Shown here: positions 7,256 through 14,653 of the stretch, one piece after another
How positions within the stretch are numbered: the stretch's first letter is position 1
Layout of the letters: each line of letters begins with the position of its first letter
NCBI GenBank assembly: GCA_037137575.1
Contig: JBAXKB010000004.1
Span: forward strand, 1 to 64,000
DNA from: UBA5976 sp037137575
GTDB taxonomy: Bacteria > Actinomycetota > Actinomycetes > S36-B12 > UBA5976
Length of the DNA stretch: 64,000 nucleotides
Direction of reading: 5' to 3'
Program-made: the position numbers and the translations under genes
Notes under the pieces: model-generated
Seen by the model: the letters and a program-made list of their open reading frames with translations, nothing else
Database searches by the model: none
What the model was told of the DNA's origin: nothing

Positions 7256-9073
7256 ATGTCTCGTGCCGTAGGTATCGATTTAGGAACCACAAACTCAGTG
7301 GTTAGCGTTCTAGAAGGTGGCGAAGCTACCGTTATCGCAAACGCAGAAGGTTCACGCACCACACCAAGTGTCGTGGCGTTCGCAAAAAATGGTGAAGTGC
7401 TTGTTGGCGAAGTCGCCAAGCGCCAAGCCGTAACAAACATTGATCGCACGATCCGTTCGGTCAAGCGTCACATGGGTGACACTTCTTGGGCTATCGACAT
7501 CGATGGCAAGAAGTACAACGCGCAGGAAATTAGTGCACGTATTTTGCAGAAGTTAAAGCGTGATGCGGAAGCTTACTTAGGTGAAACAGTAACTGATGCA
7601 GTTATTACTGTGCCGGCATACTTCAACGATGCAGAGCGTCAGGCAACTAAAGATGCCGGACAGATTGCTGGGCTAAATGTTTTGCGTATTGTTAACGAGC
7701 CAACAGCTGCAGCACTTGCCTACGGTTTAGATAAGGGCGAGCGCGATCAAACAATTTTGGTGTTTGACCTTGGTGGCGGAACTTTCGATGTTTCCTTGCT
7801 TGAAATCGGTGAAGGCATTGTTGAAGTTAAAGCAACAAGTGGCGATAACAAACTTGGTGGCGACGATTGGGATCAGCACATTGTTGATCACCTAGTCAAG
7901 GCATTCAAGAATGCAAACGGAGTTGATCTTTCTACAGACAAAGTTGCATTGCAGCGTCTGCGTGAAGCGGCAGAAAAAGCCAAGATTGAACTGTCACAGT
8001 CGATGTCTGCAAGCATCAATCTTCCGTACATCACCGCATCAGATGCCGGACCACTACACCTTGATGAAACGCTAACGCGCGCACAGTTCCAGCAGATGAC
8101 TGCTGACCTTCTTGCCCGCACCAAAGCTCCATTCGCTGCAGTAATAAAAGACGCTGGCATCAAAGTTGGCGACATAGATCATGTAGTGCTTGTCGGTGGT
8201 TCAACCCGTATGCCTGCAGTTACTGATCTAGTTAAAGAGCTAACAGGTGGCAGGGAACCAAATAAGGGCGTAAACCCTGATGAAGTTGTTGCTGTTGGCG
8301 CTGCGTTACAGGCTGGCGTACTTCGTGGTGAAGTCAAAGATGTTCTGTTGCTTGATGTCACCCCATTAACTCTTGGTATTGAAACCAAGGGTGGCGTGAT
8401 GGCCAAAATGATTGAACGCAATACAACCATCCCAACCAAGCGCTCTGAAAAGTTCACAACAGCTGAAGACAACCAGCCATCTGTACTCATCCAGGTATTC
8501 CAGGGCGAACGTGAAATGGCTGCTTACAACAAGAAGCTCGGCACTTTCGAACTAACTGGCTTGCCGCCAGCTCCTCGTGGTGTACCGCAGATTGAAGTGA
8601 CTTTCGACATTGATGCCAACGGTATTGTCCATGTTTCGGCCAAAGACCTAGGCACCGGTAAAGAACAGTCAATGACTATTACTGGCGGTTCAGCTTTGTC
8701 GAAGGAAGAAATCGATCGCATGATGGCTGATGCTGAAGCACACGCAGCTGAAGATGCAACCCGTCGTGAAGAAGCTGAAATCTTGAACCAGGCAGACTCG
8801 CTTGTATTCACGACTGAGAAGTTCATGGCAGAAAATGACGACAAACTGCCAGACGATGCAAAAGCAAATGTGACAGCACCGCTTGAAGAGTTGAAGAAAG
8901 CACTTGAAGCCAAAGATTTCGATGCAATCAAGGACGGCATTGAAAAGGTTGCTACTGCTAGCCAGGCACTAGGAGCTGCGCTTTACGAAACGCAGCAAAC
9001 CGAAGAAGTACAGCCTGATGCTGATGACGATGTCGTTGATGCTGAAATCATTGACGAAGAAGACAAAGCATGA
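7256..9073 (+). CDS. dnaK: Chaperone DnaK (Hsp70)
   Basis: ATP-driven chaperone that binds unfolded segments, working with GrpE and DnaJ. The N-terminal nucleotide-binding domain opens with GIDLGTTNSVVSVLEGG and includes VFDLGGGTFDVSLLEIG and the VLVGGSTRMPAV phosphate loop. The substrate-binding domain follows from about residue 375 (VLLLDVTPLTLGIET), then a helical lid and an acidic tail rich in Asp and Glu. 605 residues is normal for actinobacteria. GGAGGA lies 9 bases before the ATG. First gene of dnaK-grpE-dnaJ-hspR; the stop overlaps the grpE start by 4 bases. Regulation by HspR is predicted from the upstream HAIR site. Confidence 0.98.
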   Translation: MSRAVGIDLGTTNSVVSVLEGGEATVIANAEGSRTTPSVVAFAKNGEVLVGEVAKRQAVTNIDRTIRSVKRHMGDTSWAIDIDGKKYNAQEISARILQKLKRDAEAYLGETVTDAVITVPAYFNDAERQATKDAGQIAGLNVLRIVNEPTAAALAYGLDKGERDQTILVFDLGGGTFDVSLLEIGEGIVEVKATSGDNKLGGDDWDQHIVDHLVKAFKNANGVDLSTDKVALQRLREAAEKAKIELSQSMSASINLPYITASDAGPLHLDETLTRAQFQQMTADLLARTKAPFAAVIKDAGIKVGDIDHVVLVGGSTRMPAVTDLVKELTGGREPNKGVNPDEVVAVGAALQAGVLRGEVKDVLLLDVTPLTLGIETKGGVMAKMIERNTTIPTKRSEKFTTAEDNQPSVLIQVFQGEREMAAYNKKLGTFELTGLPPAPRGVPQIEVTFDIDANGIVHVSAKDLGTGKEQSMTITGGSALSKEEIDRMMADAEAHAAEDATRREEAEILNQADSLVFTTEKFMAENDDKLPDDAKANVTAPLEELKKALEAKDFDAIKDGIEKVATASQALGAALYETQQTEEVQPDADDDVVDAEIIDEEDKA

Positions 9074-9618
9074 GCGAGTCTGACGAAGGTATCAAAATTA
9101 CGGACAACCGTAAGTTAGATCCCGAAACTGGTGAACCTCGAGTCTCGGGTGCTGATGATGCAGCGCCCGAGACCACACCAGTTGAATTAGAGAACGTAAC
9201 TGATCCAATTGCTGAATTAACTGCAGATCTGCAGCGCGTACAGGCTGAGTTTTCTAACTACCGCAAACGGGTGGAACGCGACCGTGAAGCAGTTCGTGAT
9301 GCAGTTATTGCAAAGACCCTAAGCGAGTTACTTCCAGTACTTGATGATATCGGTCGTGCTCGAGCACATGGTGAACTCGAAGGTGGATTTAAATCAGTCG
9401 GCGAAGCGCTCGAGGCTACTGTTGTTCGCTTGGGGTTAACTCCATTTGGTCAGCCTGGTGATGAATTCGATCCGATGCGTCATGAAGCGATTGCACACGA
9501 ACACAGCGCTGATGTGCAAACTTCAACTTGTGTTGCAGTGTTTCAGCCGGGCTATGAATTTGCTGGTCAAGTAATTCGCGCAGCAATTGTTAGTGTTGCT
9601 GATCCAGCGGCCGAGTAA
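9070..9618 (+). CDS. grpE: Nucleotide exchange factor GrpE
   Basis: Releases ADP from DnaK. The 182-residue protein has a disordered acidic N terminus, a coiled-coil region from about residue 50 (IAELTADLQRVQAEFSNYRKR) and the C-terminal beta domain with GDEFDPMRHEAI and VFQPGYEFAGQVIRAAIV, the GrpE signature. It starts within the dnaK stop (ATGA overlap), so the two are translationally coupled. A 36-base gap with a strong SD leads into dnaJ. Confidence 0.96.
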   Translation: MSESDEGIKITDNRKLDPETGEPRVSGADDAAPETTPVELENVTDPIAELTADLQRVQAEFSNYRKRVERDREAVRDAVIAKTLSELLPVLDDIGRARAHGELEGGFKSVGEALEATVVRLGLTPFGQPGDEFDPMRHEAIAHEHSADVQTSTCVAVFQPGYEFAGQVIRAAIVSVADPAAE

Positions 9619-9654
9619 AAGTTAGACAACTTTAATTGCGCTAAGGAGGTGCTT

Positions 9655-10665
9655 ATGAGTACGCAGGATTACTTTGAGAAGGACTACTACAAAACTTTAG
9701 GCATCGCTAAAACCGCCGACGCAGCGCAAATCAAAAAGGCATATCGCGCCCTAGCCAAAGATTTACATCCAGATAAAAATCCAGATGATCCAAAAGCTGA
9801 AGATAAATTTAAAGAAGTTTCGCAGGCTTACGAAGTTTTAAGTGATGCTAAGTCGCGCGCCGAGTACGACGAAATTCGAACTATGGTCGCAAATGGCGGC
9901 GGGCGTCCAGGTGGCTTTGGTGGGCCAAGTGGTTTTGGTGGTCGCGGTGGTCAGAGCATAAATATTGAAGACCTAATGGGCAACGGTGGTGGCTTTGGTG
10001 GGCTTGGCGATGTCTTCGGGGGCATTTTTGGCGGCGGCGGGCGTGCCCCACAACCGGGAACAGATTTTGAAACCGCCACAACTATCACTTTTGATACGGC
10101 GATGCGCGGTGGGGCAGTTTCGGTACGCGGATCCAATGGCTCCATCAATGCCCGAATTCCTGCTGGAGTAGCCAACGGCGCTCGGATCCGGTTGAAAGGT
10201 AAAGGTGGTCCTGGCCAACCGGGCGCACCTAGTGGCGATTTGTATGTGGTGGTTAAAGTGCAGAAACATCCAGTTTTTGGTCACGATGGCAAATCCTTAA
10301 CGGTTACGGTGCCAATCACAATCACTGAAGCAGCCCTTGGTGGTCAAGTGAAAGTTCCAACACTTGATGGCACAACTGTGACTTTGAAGATCACTGCAGG
10401 TACCAAGTCGGGAACCAAAGTGCGAGCGCGTGGCAAAGGCGTAACTCACACTGATGGTAAAGCCAGTGACTTAGTCGTAACTTTAGAAATTGTTACGCCA
10501 GCGGAATTAACCGACCAAGCCAAAGCAGCTCTTAGCGCTTTCGCCGAGGCTACAACCGATTTTGATCCGCGCGCTGATTTAATGAAGCAGGCTGGAATTA
10601 TTGAGGCTGCACCGAAGTCTGGCCAAAAGTCAGCCGAGAAGAGTACGCAAGCGAGTGCATCATGA
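9655..10665 (+). CDS. DnaJ-type co-chaperone without zinc finger (CbpA-like)
   Basis: Stimulates DnaK ATPase and delivers substrates. The J domain (about 7-75) has the key HPD in LHPDKN, followed by a Gly/Phe-rich region (about 83-130) and two beta-sandwich client domains (PGTDFETATTITF onward, then VPTLDGTTVTLKI). The protein contains no cysteine at all, so the four CXXCXGXG zinc-binding repeats of true DnaJ are absent: this is a class B (CbpA-like) J protein in the position where DnaJ1 normally sits. The ATG at 9655 is preferred over the GTG at 9649, because AAGGAGG directly overlaps the GTG and is correctly spaced from the ATG. 336 residues. Confidence 0.92.
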   Translation: MSTQDYFEKDYYKTLGIAKTADAAQIKKAYRALAKDLHPDKNPDDPKAEDKFKEVSQAYEVLSDAKSRAEYDEIRTMVANGGGRPGGFGGPSGFGGRGGQSINIEDLMGNGGGFGGLGDVFGGIFGGGGRAPQPGTDFETATTITFDTAMRGGAVSVRGSNGSINARIPAGVANGARIRLKGKGGPGQPGAPSGDLYVVVKVQKHPVFGHDGKSLTVTVPITITEAALGGQVKVPTLDGTTVTLKITAGTKSGTKVRARGKGVTHTDGKASDLVVTLEIVTPAELTDQAKAALSAFAEATTDFDPRADLMKQAGIIEAAPKSGQKSAEKSTQASAS

Positions 10666-11000
10666 GTGATTACGAAATTCACGAAGATGTACCAGTTTTT
10701 GGCATTACTGTTGCCGCACAATTAGCTGGATTGCATGCGCAAACTTTACGACAGTACGACCGCCTCGGTCTTGTTTCGCCCGATCGCACAGTTGGGCGCA
10801 ATCGGTTGTACTCGGCAAAAGATATTCTGCGCTTGCGCGAAGTAGCTCGACTTTCTGCAGCAGGTGTTACCTTGACCGGCATCGTACGCATTATGGATTT
10901 GGAACATCAACTTGAGATCGCACTTCGCGAGGTAAGTGAGCTGCGGGCCCAAATCGGCCCATCAACCGCACTTGTGTTTTGGCGTGAAAATCGCCGTTAG
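10662..11000 (+). CDS. hspR: Heat-shock repressor HspR (MerR family)
   Basis: A 112-residue MerR-type regulator: helix-turn-helix (VAAQLAGLHAQTLRQYDRLGL), wing (RLYSAKDILRLREVARLSAAGVTL) and a C-terminal helix. The position as last gene of the dnaK operon, overlapping dnaJ by 4 bases, identifies it as HspR. HspR binds the HAIR element with DnaK as co-repressor; a matching HAIR site lies at 7157-7177, so the operon is probably self-limiting. Confidence 0.93.
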   Translation: MSDYEIHEDVPVFGITVAAQLAGLHAQTLRQYDRLGLVSPDRTVGRNRLYSAKDILRLREVARLSAAGVTLTGIVRIMDLEHQLEIALREVSELRAQIGPSTALVFWRENRR

Positions 11001-11040
11001 TGCGCATCGCGAGGTCAGTTTCTACTGGCAAGATAGAACA

Positions 11041-11820
11041 ATGAGCGAAACATTTGTTGGGCGTACCGCGCTAGTTACGGGAGCAACTTCTGGAATAGGG
11101 CGAGCATTTGCTGAAGTGCTGGCACATCGGGGTATGGACCTAGTTATTAGCGGACGTGATTTGGCGCGGCTTGAATTAGTGGCGCAAGATCTTCGTGAAG
11201 AAGCCGGCGCAAATGTTGAAATTCTGGTTGCTGATTTAGCCGACCGAGATCAAATTGATTTGGTGGCCCAGCGTGCCACTGGCGCCGACATCGCTCTTGT
11301 TGTTAACAATGCTGGTTACGGATTAGCATCTGCATTTATTGGCGGAACTCTTACTGAAGAACAGCAACTGTTAGATGTGCTAGTCACTGCGGTTATGCGC
11401 ATTTCACATGCCGCCTTGCCTGGATTAGTTGAACGCGATTTCGGTGGAATTATCAACGTTAGTTCCGTCGCTGGCTGGCTCTCTAGTGGAACTTACAGCG
11501 CGGCTAAATCATATGTAACTACTTTTAGTGAATCACTTGCGATGCAATTGCGTGATAGTGGGGCGCATGTGATGGCATTATGTCCTGGCTTCACTCGAAC
11601 AGAGTTCCAACAGCGAGCCGGCATGAATACTGACACGATTCCTGAATTAATGTGGCTTGATGCTCACGATGTTGTGCAGGTTGCCTTAACCGATTTCGCT
11701 GCTGCAAAGCCAGTAAGCGTTCCAGGAGTGCAATACAAAACGCTTGGGCTGGTCGCTCAATATTTACCCCGACCACTTGTGCGAGTTTTATCAACGCTCG
11801 AACGCAAATACCGCGACTAA
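11041..11820 (+). CDS. Short-chain dehydrogenase/reductase
   Basis: NAD(P)-dependent oxidoreductase of 259 residues. The Rossmann motif TGATSGIG lies at residues 14-21, NNAGYG marks the central strand, and the catalytic Ser (VSSVAGW) and YSAAK complete the active site. It is closest to the DltE/YdfG-like classical SDRs; the substrate is unknown. The open frame extends upstream into hspR, but the ATG at 11041 begins the conserved fold and has CAAGAT six bases ahead, in keeping with a leaderless start. It is followed by a convergent hypothetical gene. Confidence 0.87.
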   Translation: MSETFVGRTALVTGATSGIGRAFAEVLAHRGMDLVISGRDLARLELVAQDLREEAGANVEILVADLADRDQIDLVAQRATGADIALVVNNAGYGLASAFIGGTLTEEQQLLDVLVTAVMRISHAALPGLVERDFGGIINVSSVAGWLSSGTYSAAKSYVTTFSESLAMQLRDSGAHVMALCPGFTRTEFQQRAGMNTDTIPELMWLDAHDVVQVALTDFAAAKPVSVPGVQYKTLGLVAQYLPRPLVRVLSTLERKYRD

Positions 11821-11863
11821 TTCTGCTAGTTGGATTTAACCTGCGCTGGTTTCATCAAAGATG

Positions 11864-11889
11864 AATTGGCCGGATCAGCCACGCCAATT
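11864..11889. terminator. Possible hairpin between convergent genes
   Basis: AATTGGC (11864-11870) and GCCAATT (11883-11889) form a 7-bp stem with a 12-base loop, 44 bases after the SDR stop and 10 bases from the stop of the opposing gene. There is no T-tract, so the terminator call is weak. Confidence 0.3.
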
Positions 11890-11898
11890 ACCCCGTGA

Positions 11899-12321
11899 TT
11901 AAGTAAGAAGCTTTTCTAGCGGTTCGCTACTAACTTTCCAACCGCGCAGTTGTGCTTGTCGCGCTGCATCGCGTGCGTACTCTGGCGCATCTGAGGTGAG
12001 CACGACTGTTACTTCGGCATCGGGCCAGTCTCCGTATTCGCCCCCGATAGTTGGCATCTCTGGGTCTACCAGGACATAACCAACCGCAGGGGAGCGAAGC
12101 GCTTTTCGACTAAAGCCCAAAGCCGGAGCGTGCACGCTTGCCGGTCCGAAAAATACTAAAACCAGTGCATCGGCAGTTCCAGCTAATTGCGCAGCAACAT
12201 GGGTAACCCATCTGGTACCACTTTGTGGTGGGGTAACGACATAAGGCGCAGTCGGCAAGGCAAACGCGTGGGCATACGGATTCACGTCGGTCAGTGTTGG
12301 ACAGAAAGCGATTGTTGCCAT
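11899..12321 (-). CDS. Conserved hypothetical protein, possibly alpha/beta-hydrolase-like
   Basis: A 140-residue protein that I do not recognise with confidence. The layout has short hydrophobic strands (ADALVLVFFGPASVHAP, AVGYVLVDPEMP, EVTVVLTSD) alternating with helices, like a cut-down alpha/beta-hydrolase or Rossmann core. A VDPEMPTIGGEYGDWPDAEV stretch stands where an oxyanion or lid loop might be, but no GXSXG nucleophile is visible; GPASVHAP is the nearest thing. It has no signal peptide. The promoter region faces the heliorhodopsin gene, 98 bases away. Confidence 0.6.
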   Translation of the reverse strand: MATIAFCPTLTDVNPYAHAFALPTAPYVVTPPQSGTRWVTHVAAQLAGTADALVLVFFGPASVHAPALGFSRKALRSPAVGYVLVDPEMPTIGGEYGDWPDAEVTVVLTSDAPEYARDAARQAQLRGWKVSSEPLEKLLT

Positions 12322-12373
12322 GTCTCTACTGTGCCATGCCCGAGGATAAAGACGTTTGTTGCCACCGCCGAAA

Positions 12374-12393
12374 CAGTAATTACCTCAGTAATT
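12374..12393. repeat. Direct repeat CAGTAATT x2 with inverted repeat, upstream of heliorhodopsin
   Basis: CAGTAATT occurs at 12374-12381 and 12386-12393, a 12-bp period. The same bases give a perfect inverted repeat AATTAC (12378-12383) / GTAATT (12388-12393). It lies 15 bases upstream of the predicted heliorhodopsin -10 box, where a -35 would be, so it may be an activator or repressor site. Confidence 0.4.
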
Positions 12394-12407
12394 GCGTCCG
12401 AAGAAAC

Positions 12408-12413
12408 TAAACT
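12408..12413 (+). promoter_or_regulatory. Leaderless -10 box (TAAACT) of heliorhodopsin
   Basis: TAAACT ends exactly six bases before the ATG at 12420, and there is no SD sequence. This predicts an mRNA starting at or beside the A of the start codon. No -35 consensus is visible; the CAGTAATT repeats occupy that region. Confidence 0.45.
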
Positions 12414-12419
12414 CCAAAT

Positions 12420-13184
12420 ATGAATTCAGATACCCAAGCCATCAAAAAATTACGCAGCTTTAACTTAATTGCAGGCCTATTTCACTTGGCTCAGTTGATT
12501 GCTGTTTTAGCTCTTGCTAATGACTTTGCATTACCAGTGACCGCAAAATACATGTCAGGTCCACCTGGGACTACTTATGCAGAGCCGGTCACACTTTTTA
12601 GTACTAAGGTCGGCTTGGCTGTGGCTATCTTTCTGGCACTTTCGGCTGTTGCGCATTTTGTCGTCATTAGTCCGCCCTTCTTCAACCGCTACAGCGATGG
12701 ATTGTTAGCGAAACACAATTACTTCCGCTGGGTCGAGTACTCAATCAGTTCGTCGGTAATGATTGTGCTGATTGCAGAGATCTGTGGCATAACCGATGTC
12801 ACTGCATTACTTGCAATCTTTGGCGTGAATGCATCAATGATTTTGTTTGGCTGGTTGCAGGAAAAATATGAGCAGCCAAAAAATGGCGGTTGGCTTCCAT
12901 TTATATTCGGATGCATCGCAGGTATTGTGCCTTGGCTTGCGATTGCAATCTATGTGCTTGCGCCAGGCGCAACAGTTGCAAGCAAGCCACCAACATTTGT
13001 GTATGGCATCGTCTTCTCTCTTTTTGTTTTCTTTAACGTTTTTGCAGTTGTTCAGCTCTTGCAATATCGCGGTAATGGCCGTTGGGCTAATTACCTAACT
13101 GGCGAGCGCACTTACATCGTGCTGAGTTTGGTAGCTAAATCTCTATTGGCTTGGCAAGTTTTCGCTGGAACCTTGGTTTCATAA
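12420..13184 (+). CDS. Heliorhodopsin
   Basis: Seven-helix retinal protein of 254 residues. The retinal Schiff-base lysine is Lys240 in SLVAKSLLAWQVFAGTL, and the counterion is Glu106 in FRWVEYS, matching Glu107 and Lys241 of the founding actinobacterial heliorhodopsin 48C12. FGVNASMILFGWLQEKY and FGCIAGIVPW are also shared, as recalled. Heliorhodopsins sit in the membrane with the N terminus inside, have a slow photocycle and generally do not pump protons; they are thought to sense light or modulate partner enzymes. No retinal or carotenoid gene is nearby. The gene appears to be a single leaderless unit between a hypothetical gene and pyrE. Confidence 0.95.
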   Translation: MNSDTQAIKKLRSFNLIAGLFHLAQLIAVLALANDFALPVTAKYMSGPPGTTYAEPVTLFSTKVGLAVAIFLALSAVAHFVVISPPFFNRYSDGLLAKHNYFRWVEYSISSSVMIVLIAEICGITDVTALLAIFGVNASMILFGWLQEKYEQPKNGGWLPFIFGCIAGIVPWLAIAIYVLAPGATVASKPPTFVYGIVFSLFVFFNVFAVVQLLQYRGNGRWANYLTGERTYIVLSLVAKSLLAWQVFAGTLVS

Positions 13185-13235
13185 CTTAGATCCTTCGTTT
13201 ATTAGGGCGGTTACCAAGTCTGCAGCCCTAAACAA

Positions 13236-13241
13236 TAAGGT
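13236..13241 (+). promoter_or_regulatory. Leaderless -10 box (TAAGGT) of pyrE
   Basis: TAAGGT ends six bases before the pyrE ATG at 13248. AAGG within it could also act as a weak ribosome-binding site, so the leaderless reading is not exclusive. Confidence 0.3.
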
Positions 13242-13247
13242 AGAGCC

Positions 13248-13781
13248 ATGTCAGATCGCGATGCATTACGTCAGGAAATTCTCGATAAAGCTGTAGTCCA
13301 CGGCAAAGTTATTTTGTCCAGTGGGAAAGAAGCTGATTATTATGTTGATCTTCGCCGAGTCACTTTAGATTCAACTGCGGCGCCACTTGTTGGCAAAGTT
13401 ATGCTCGACCTACTTGCAGAGCTTGAGTTTGACGCTGTGGGTGGCTTAACGCTTGGCGCAGATCCAGTTGCCACTGCGATGTTGCATGCTGCGGCTAACC
13501 AAGGCCGTAAGTTAGATGCTTTTGTTGTGCGCAAAGCCGAGAAAGCACATGGACTTCAACGCCGTATTGAAGGCCCAGATGTTGCTGGTCGCAATGTTGT
13601 TGCCGTGGAAGACACCAGCACAACAGGTGGGTCAGTTATGACCGCAGTTGAAGCACTTCGTGAAGCAGGCGCAAACGTTGTTGCAGTTGCCGTAATAGTT
13701 GAACGTGGAGCAGCGCCAATGATTGAAGCCGCCGAGTTGCCTTACTTCGCTGCCTACCAATTGAGCGATCTTGGCCTTTAG
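13248..13781 (+). CDS. pyrE: Orotate phosphoribosyltransferase
   Basis: Makes orotidine 5'-phosphate from orotate and PRPP in pyrimidine synthesis. The PRPP-binding loop is VVAVEDTSTTGGSVMTAV (about 121-138). KAEKAHGLQRRIEG is the flexible catalytic loop and LTLGADPVA binds phosphate. 177 residues is normal. It stands alone here, away from other pyr genes, downstream of heliorhodopsin and convergent with a DedA-family gene. Confidence 0.93.
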   Translation: MSDRDALRQEILDKAVVHGKVILSSGKEADYYVDLRRVTLDSTAAPLVGKVMLDLLAELEFDAVGGLTLGADPVATAMLHAAANQGRKLDAFVVRKAEKAHGLQRRIEGPDVAGRNVVAVEDTSTTGGSVMTAVEALREAGANVVAVAVIVERGAAPMIEAAELPYFAAYQLSDLGL

Positions 13782-13804
13782 CCAATCAATTATCTAATTG
13801 TTGG
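13771..13804 (+). terminator. Two overlapping hairpins at the pyrE stop
   Basis: CCAATCAATTA (13782-13792) pairs with TAATTGTTGG (13795-13804) with one bulged T. A second, mutually exclusive hairpin, TTGGC (13771-13775) with GCCAA (13781-13785), spans the stop codon. The stretch to 13888 is very AT-rich, with repeated TAATTA words. There is no T-tract, so termination is only a guess. Confidence 0.3.
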
Positions 13805-13888
13805 TAATTAAATTAATAATGCCTTTATAGCGGCATGCACTAATTAATGAAAAGTAATTAGAACCGCATTAATCAATTATTTTGCTAA

Positions 13889-14569
13889 CTAAAGCAGATT
13901 CTGCGCATTATGTTTACGCGCTTTCATAAATTCGAATCCGACTGGAATCAAACTTAAAATCACAATACCTAGTGTGAATAATTCAATGTGGCTCTTAATT
14001 GTTTCGTTGTGGCCCAGTTTGTAGCCGGCTCCAGTTAGTAGGCCAGCCCAAAGTACGCCACCAATTGCGCTGTTTACTGCGAATATTCGAAATGGCATAC
14101 CGGCTATTCCCGCAGTGGCAGTGATTAGTGTGCGAACGATTGGGACGAAGCGAGCCAAGATAATTGCCCTGGCTCCATGTTTGTCGAAAAAATTGTGGGT
14201 TCGTTCCACGTACTCCTGTTTGAAGATCCGTGAATTAGGCCGACGAAATAGTGGTGGGCCCATCTTTCGGCCGAGCCAGAAGCCAACTAAGTTGCCAACG
14301 ATTGCAGCGATAGCAATCAAAGCAATTGCCAGCCAGATGTTCACTTTGATCTGTTCGGAGGCAATGAACATGCCCGTAATAAATAGCAGCGAATCGCCAG
14401 GCAAGATTAAGCCAAGCAAGATTCCGCACTCAGTGAAGATGATTGCTAGCACTGCAATAAATGCCATCGACCCCAGTTTTGTCAGCAAATCATCGGGATT
14501 TAGCAGACTTGTCTGCACAAACTGGCTATGAACACTGAATAATTGCGCTACAACAGAGGTGGTTTCCAC
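13889..14569 (-). CDS. DedA family membrane protein
   Basis: A 226-residue polytopic membrane protein with the DedA (VTT/SNARE-associated) core. PGDSLLFITGMFIA lies near the second segment. FLGR-type WLGRKMGPPLF and the signature ARFVPIVRTLITATAGIAGM follow, then GGVLWAGLLTGAGYKLG. DedA proteins flip or recycle membrane lipids such as undecaprenyl phosphate or phosphatidylethanolamine and help maintain the proton motive force. The GTG start has TAGGCT six bases ahead and no SD. It is divergent from fba. Confidence 0.9.
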   Translation of the reverse strand: METTSVVAQLFSVHSQFVQTSLLNPDDLLTKLGSMAFIAVLAIIFTECGILLGLILPGDSLLFITGMFIASEQIKVNIWLAIALIAIAAIVGNLVGFWLGRKMGPPLFRRPNSRIFKQEYVERTHNFFDKHGARAIILARFVPIVRTLITATAGIAGMPFRIFAVNSAIGGVLWAGLLTGAGYKLGHNETIKSHIELFTLGIVILSLIPVGFEFMKARKHNAQNLL

Positions 14570-14575
14570 ACTCTG

Positions 14576-14581
14576 AGCCTA
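14576..14581 (-). promoter_or_regulatory. Leaderless -10 box (TAGGCT) of the DedA gene
   Basis: On the minus strand TAGGCT ends six bases before the GTG at 14569. The same hexamer, at six or seven bases, is used at 23571-23576 and 36585-36590. Confidence 0.4.
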
Positions 14582-14653
14582 CTCGTGACAGAATAGGCAG
14601 GCGGGCAGCGTCGCCCACAAGCCCTTCCACAATCCCAAGGAGCCAAGACACGT

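Noticed and set aside
10936..11040. Extended N terminus of the SDR, overlapping hspR
   Set aside because: The extra residues have no SDR homology; the Rossmann fold begins right after the ATG at 11041.
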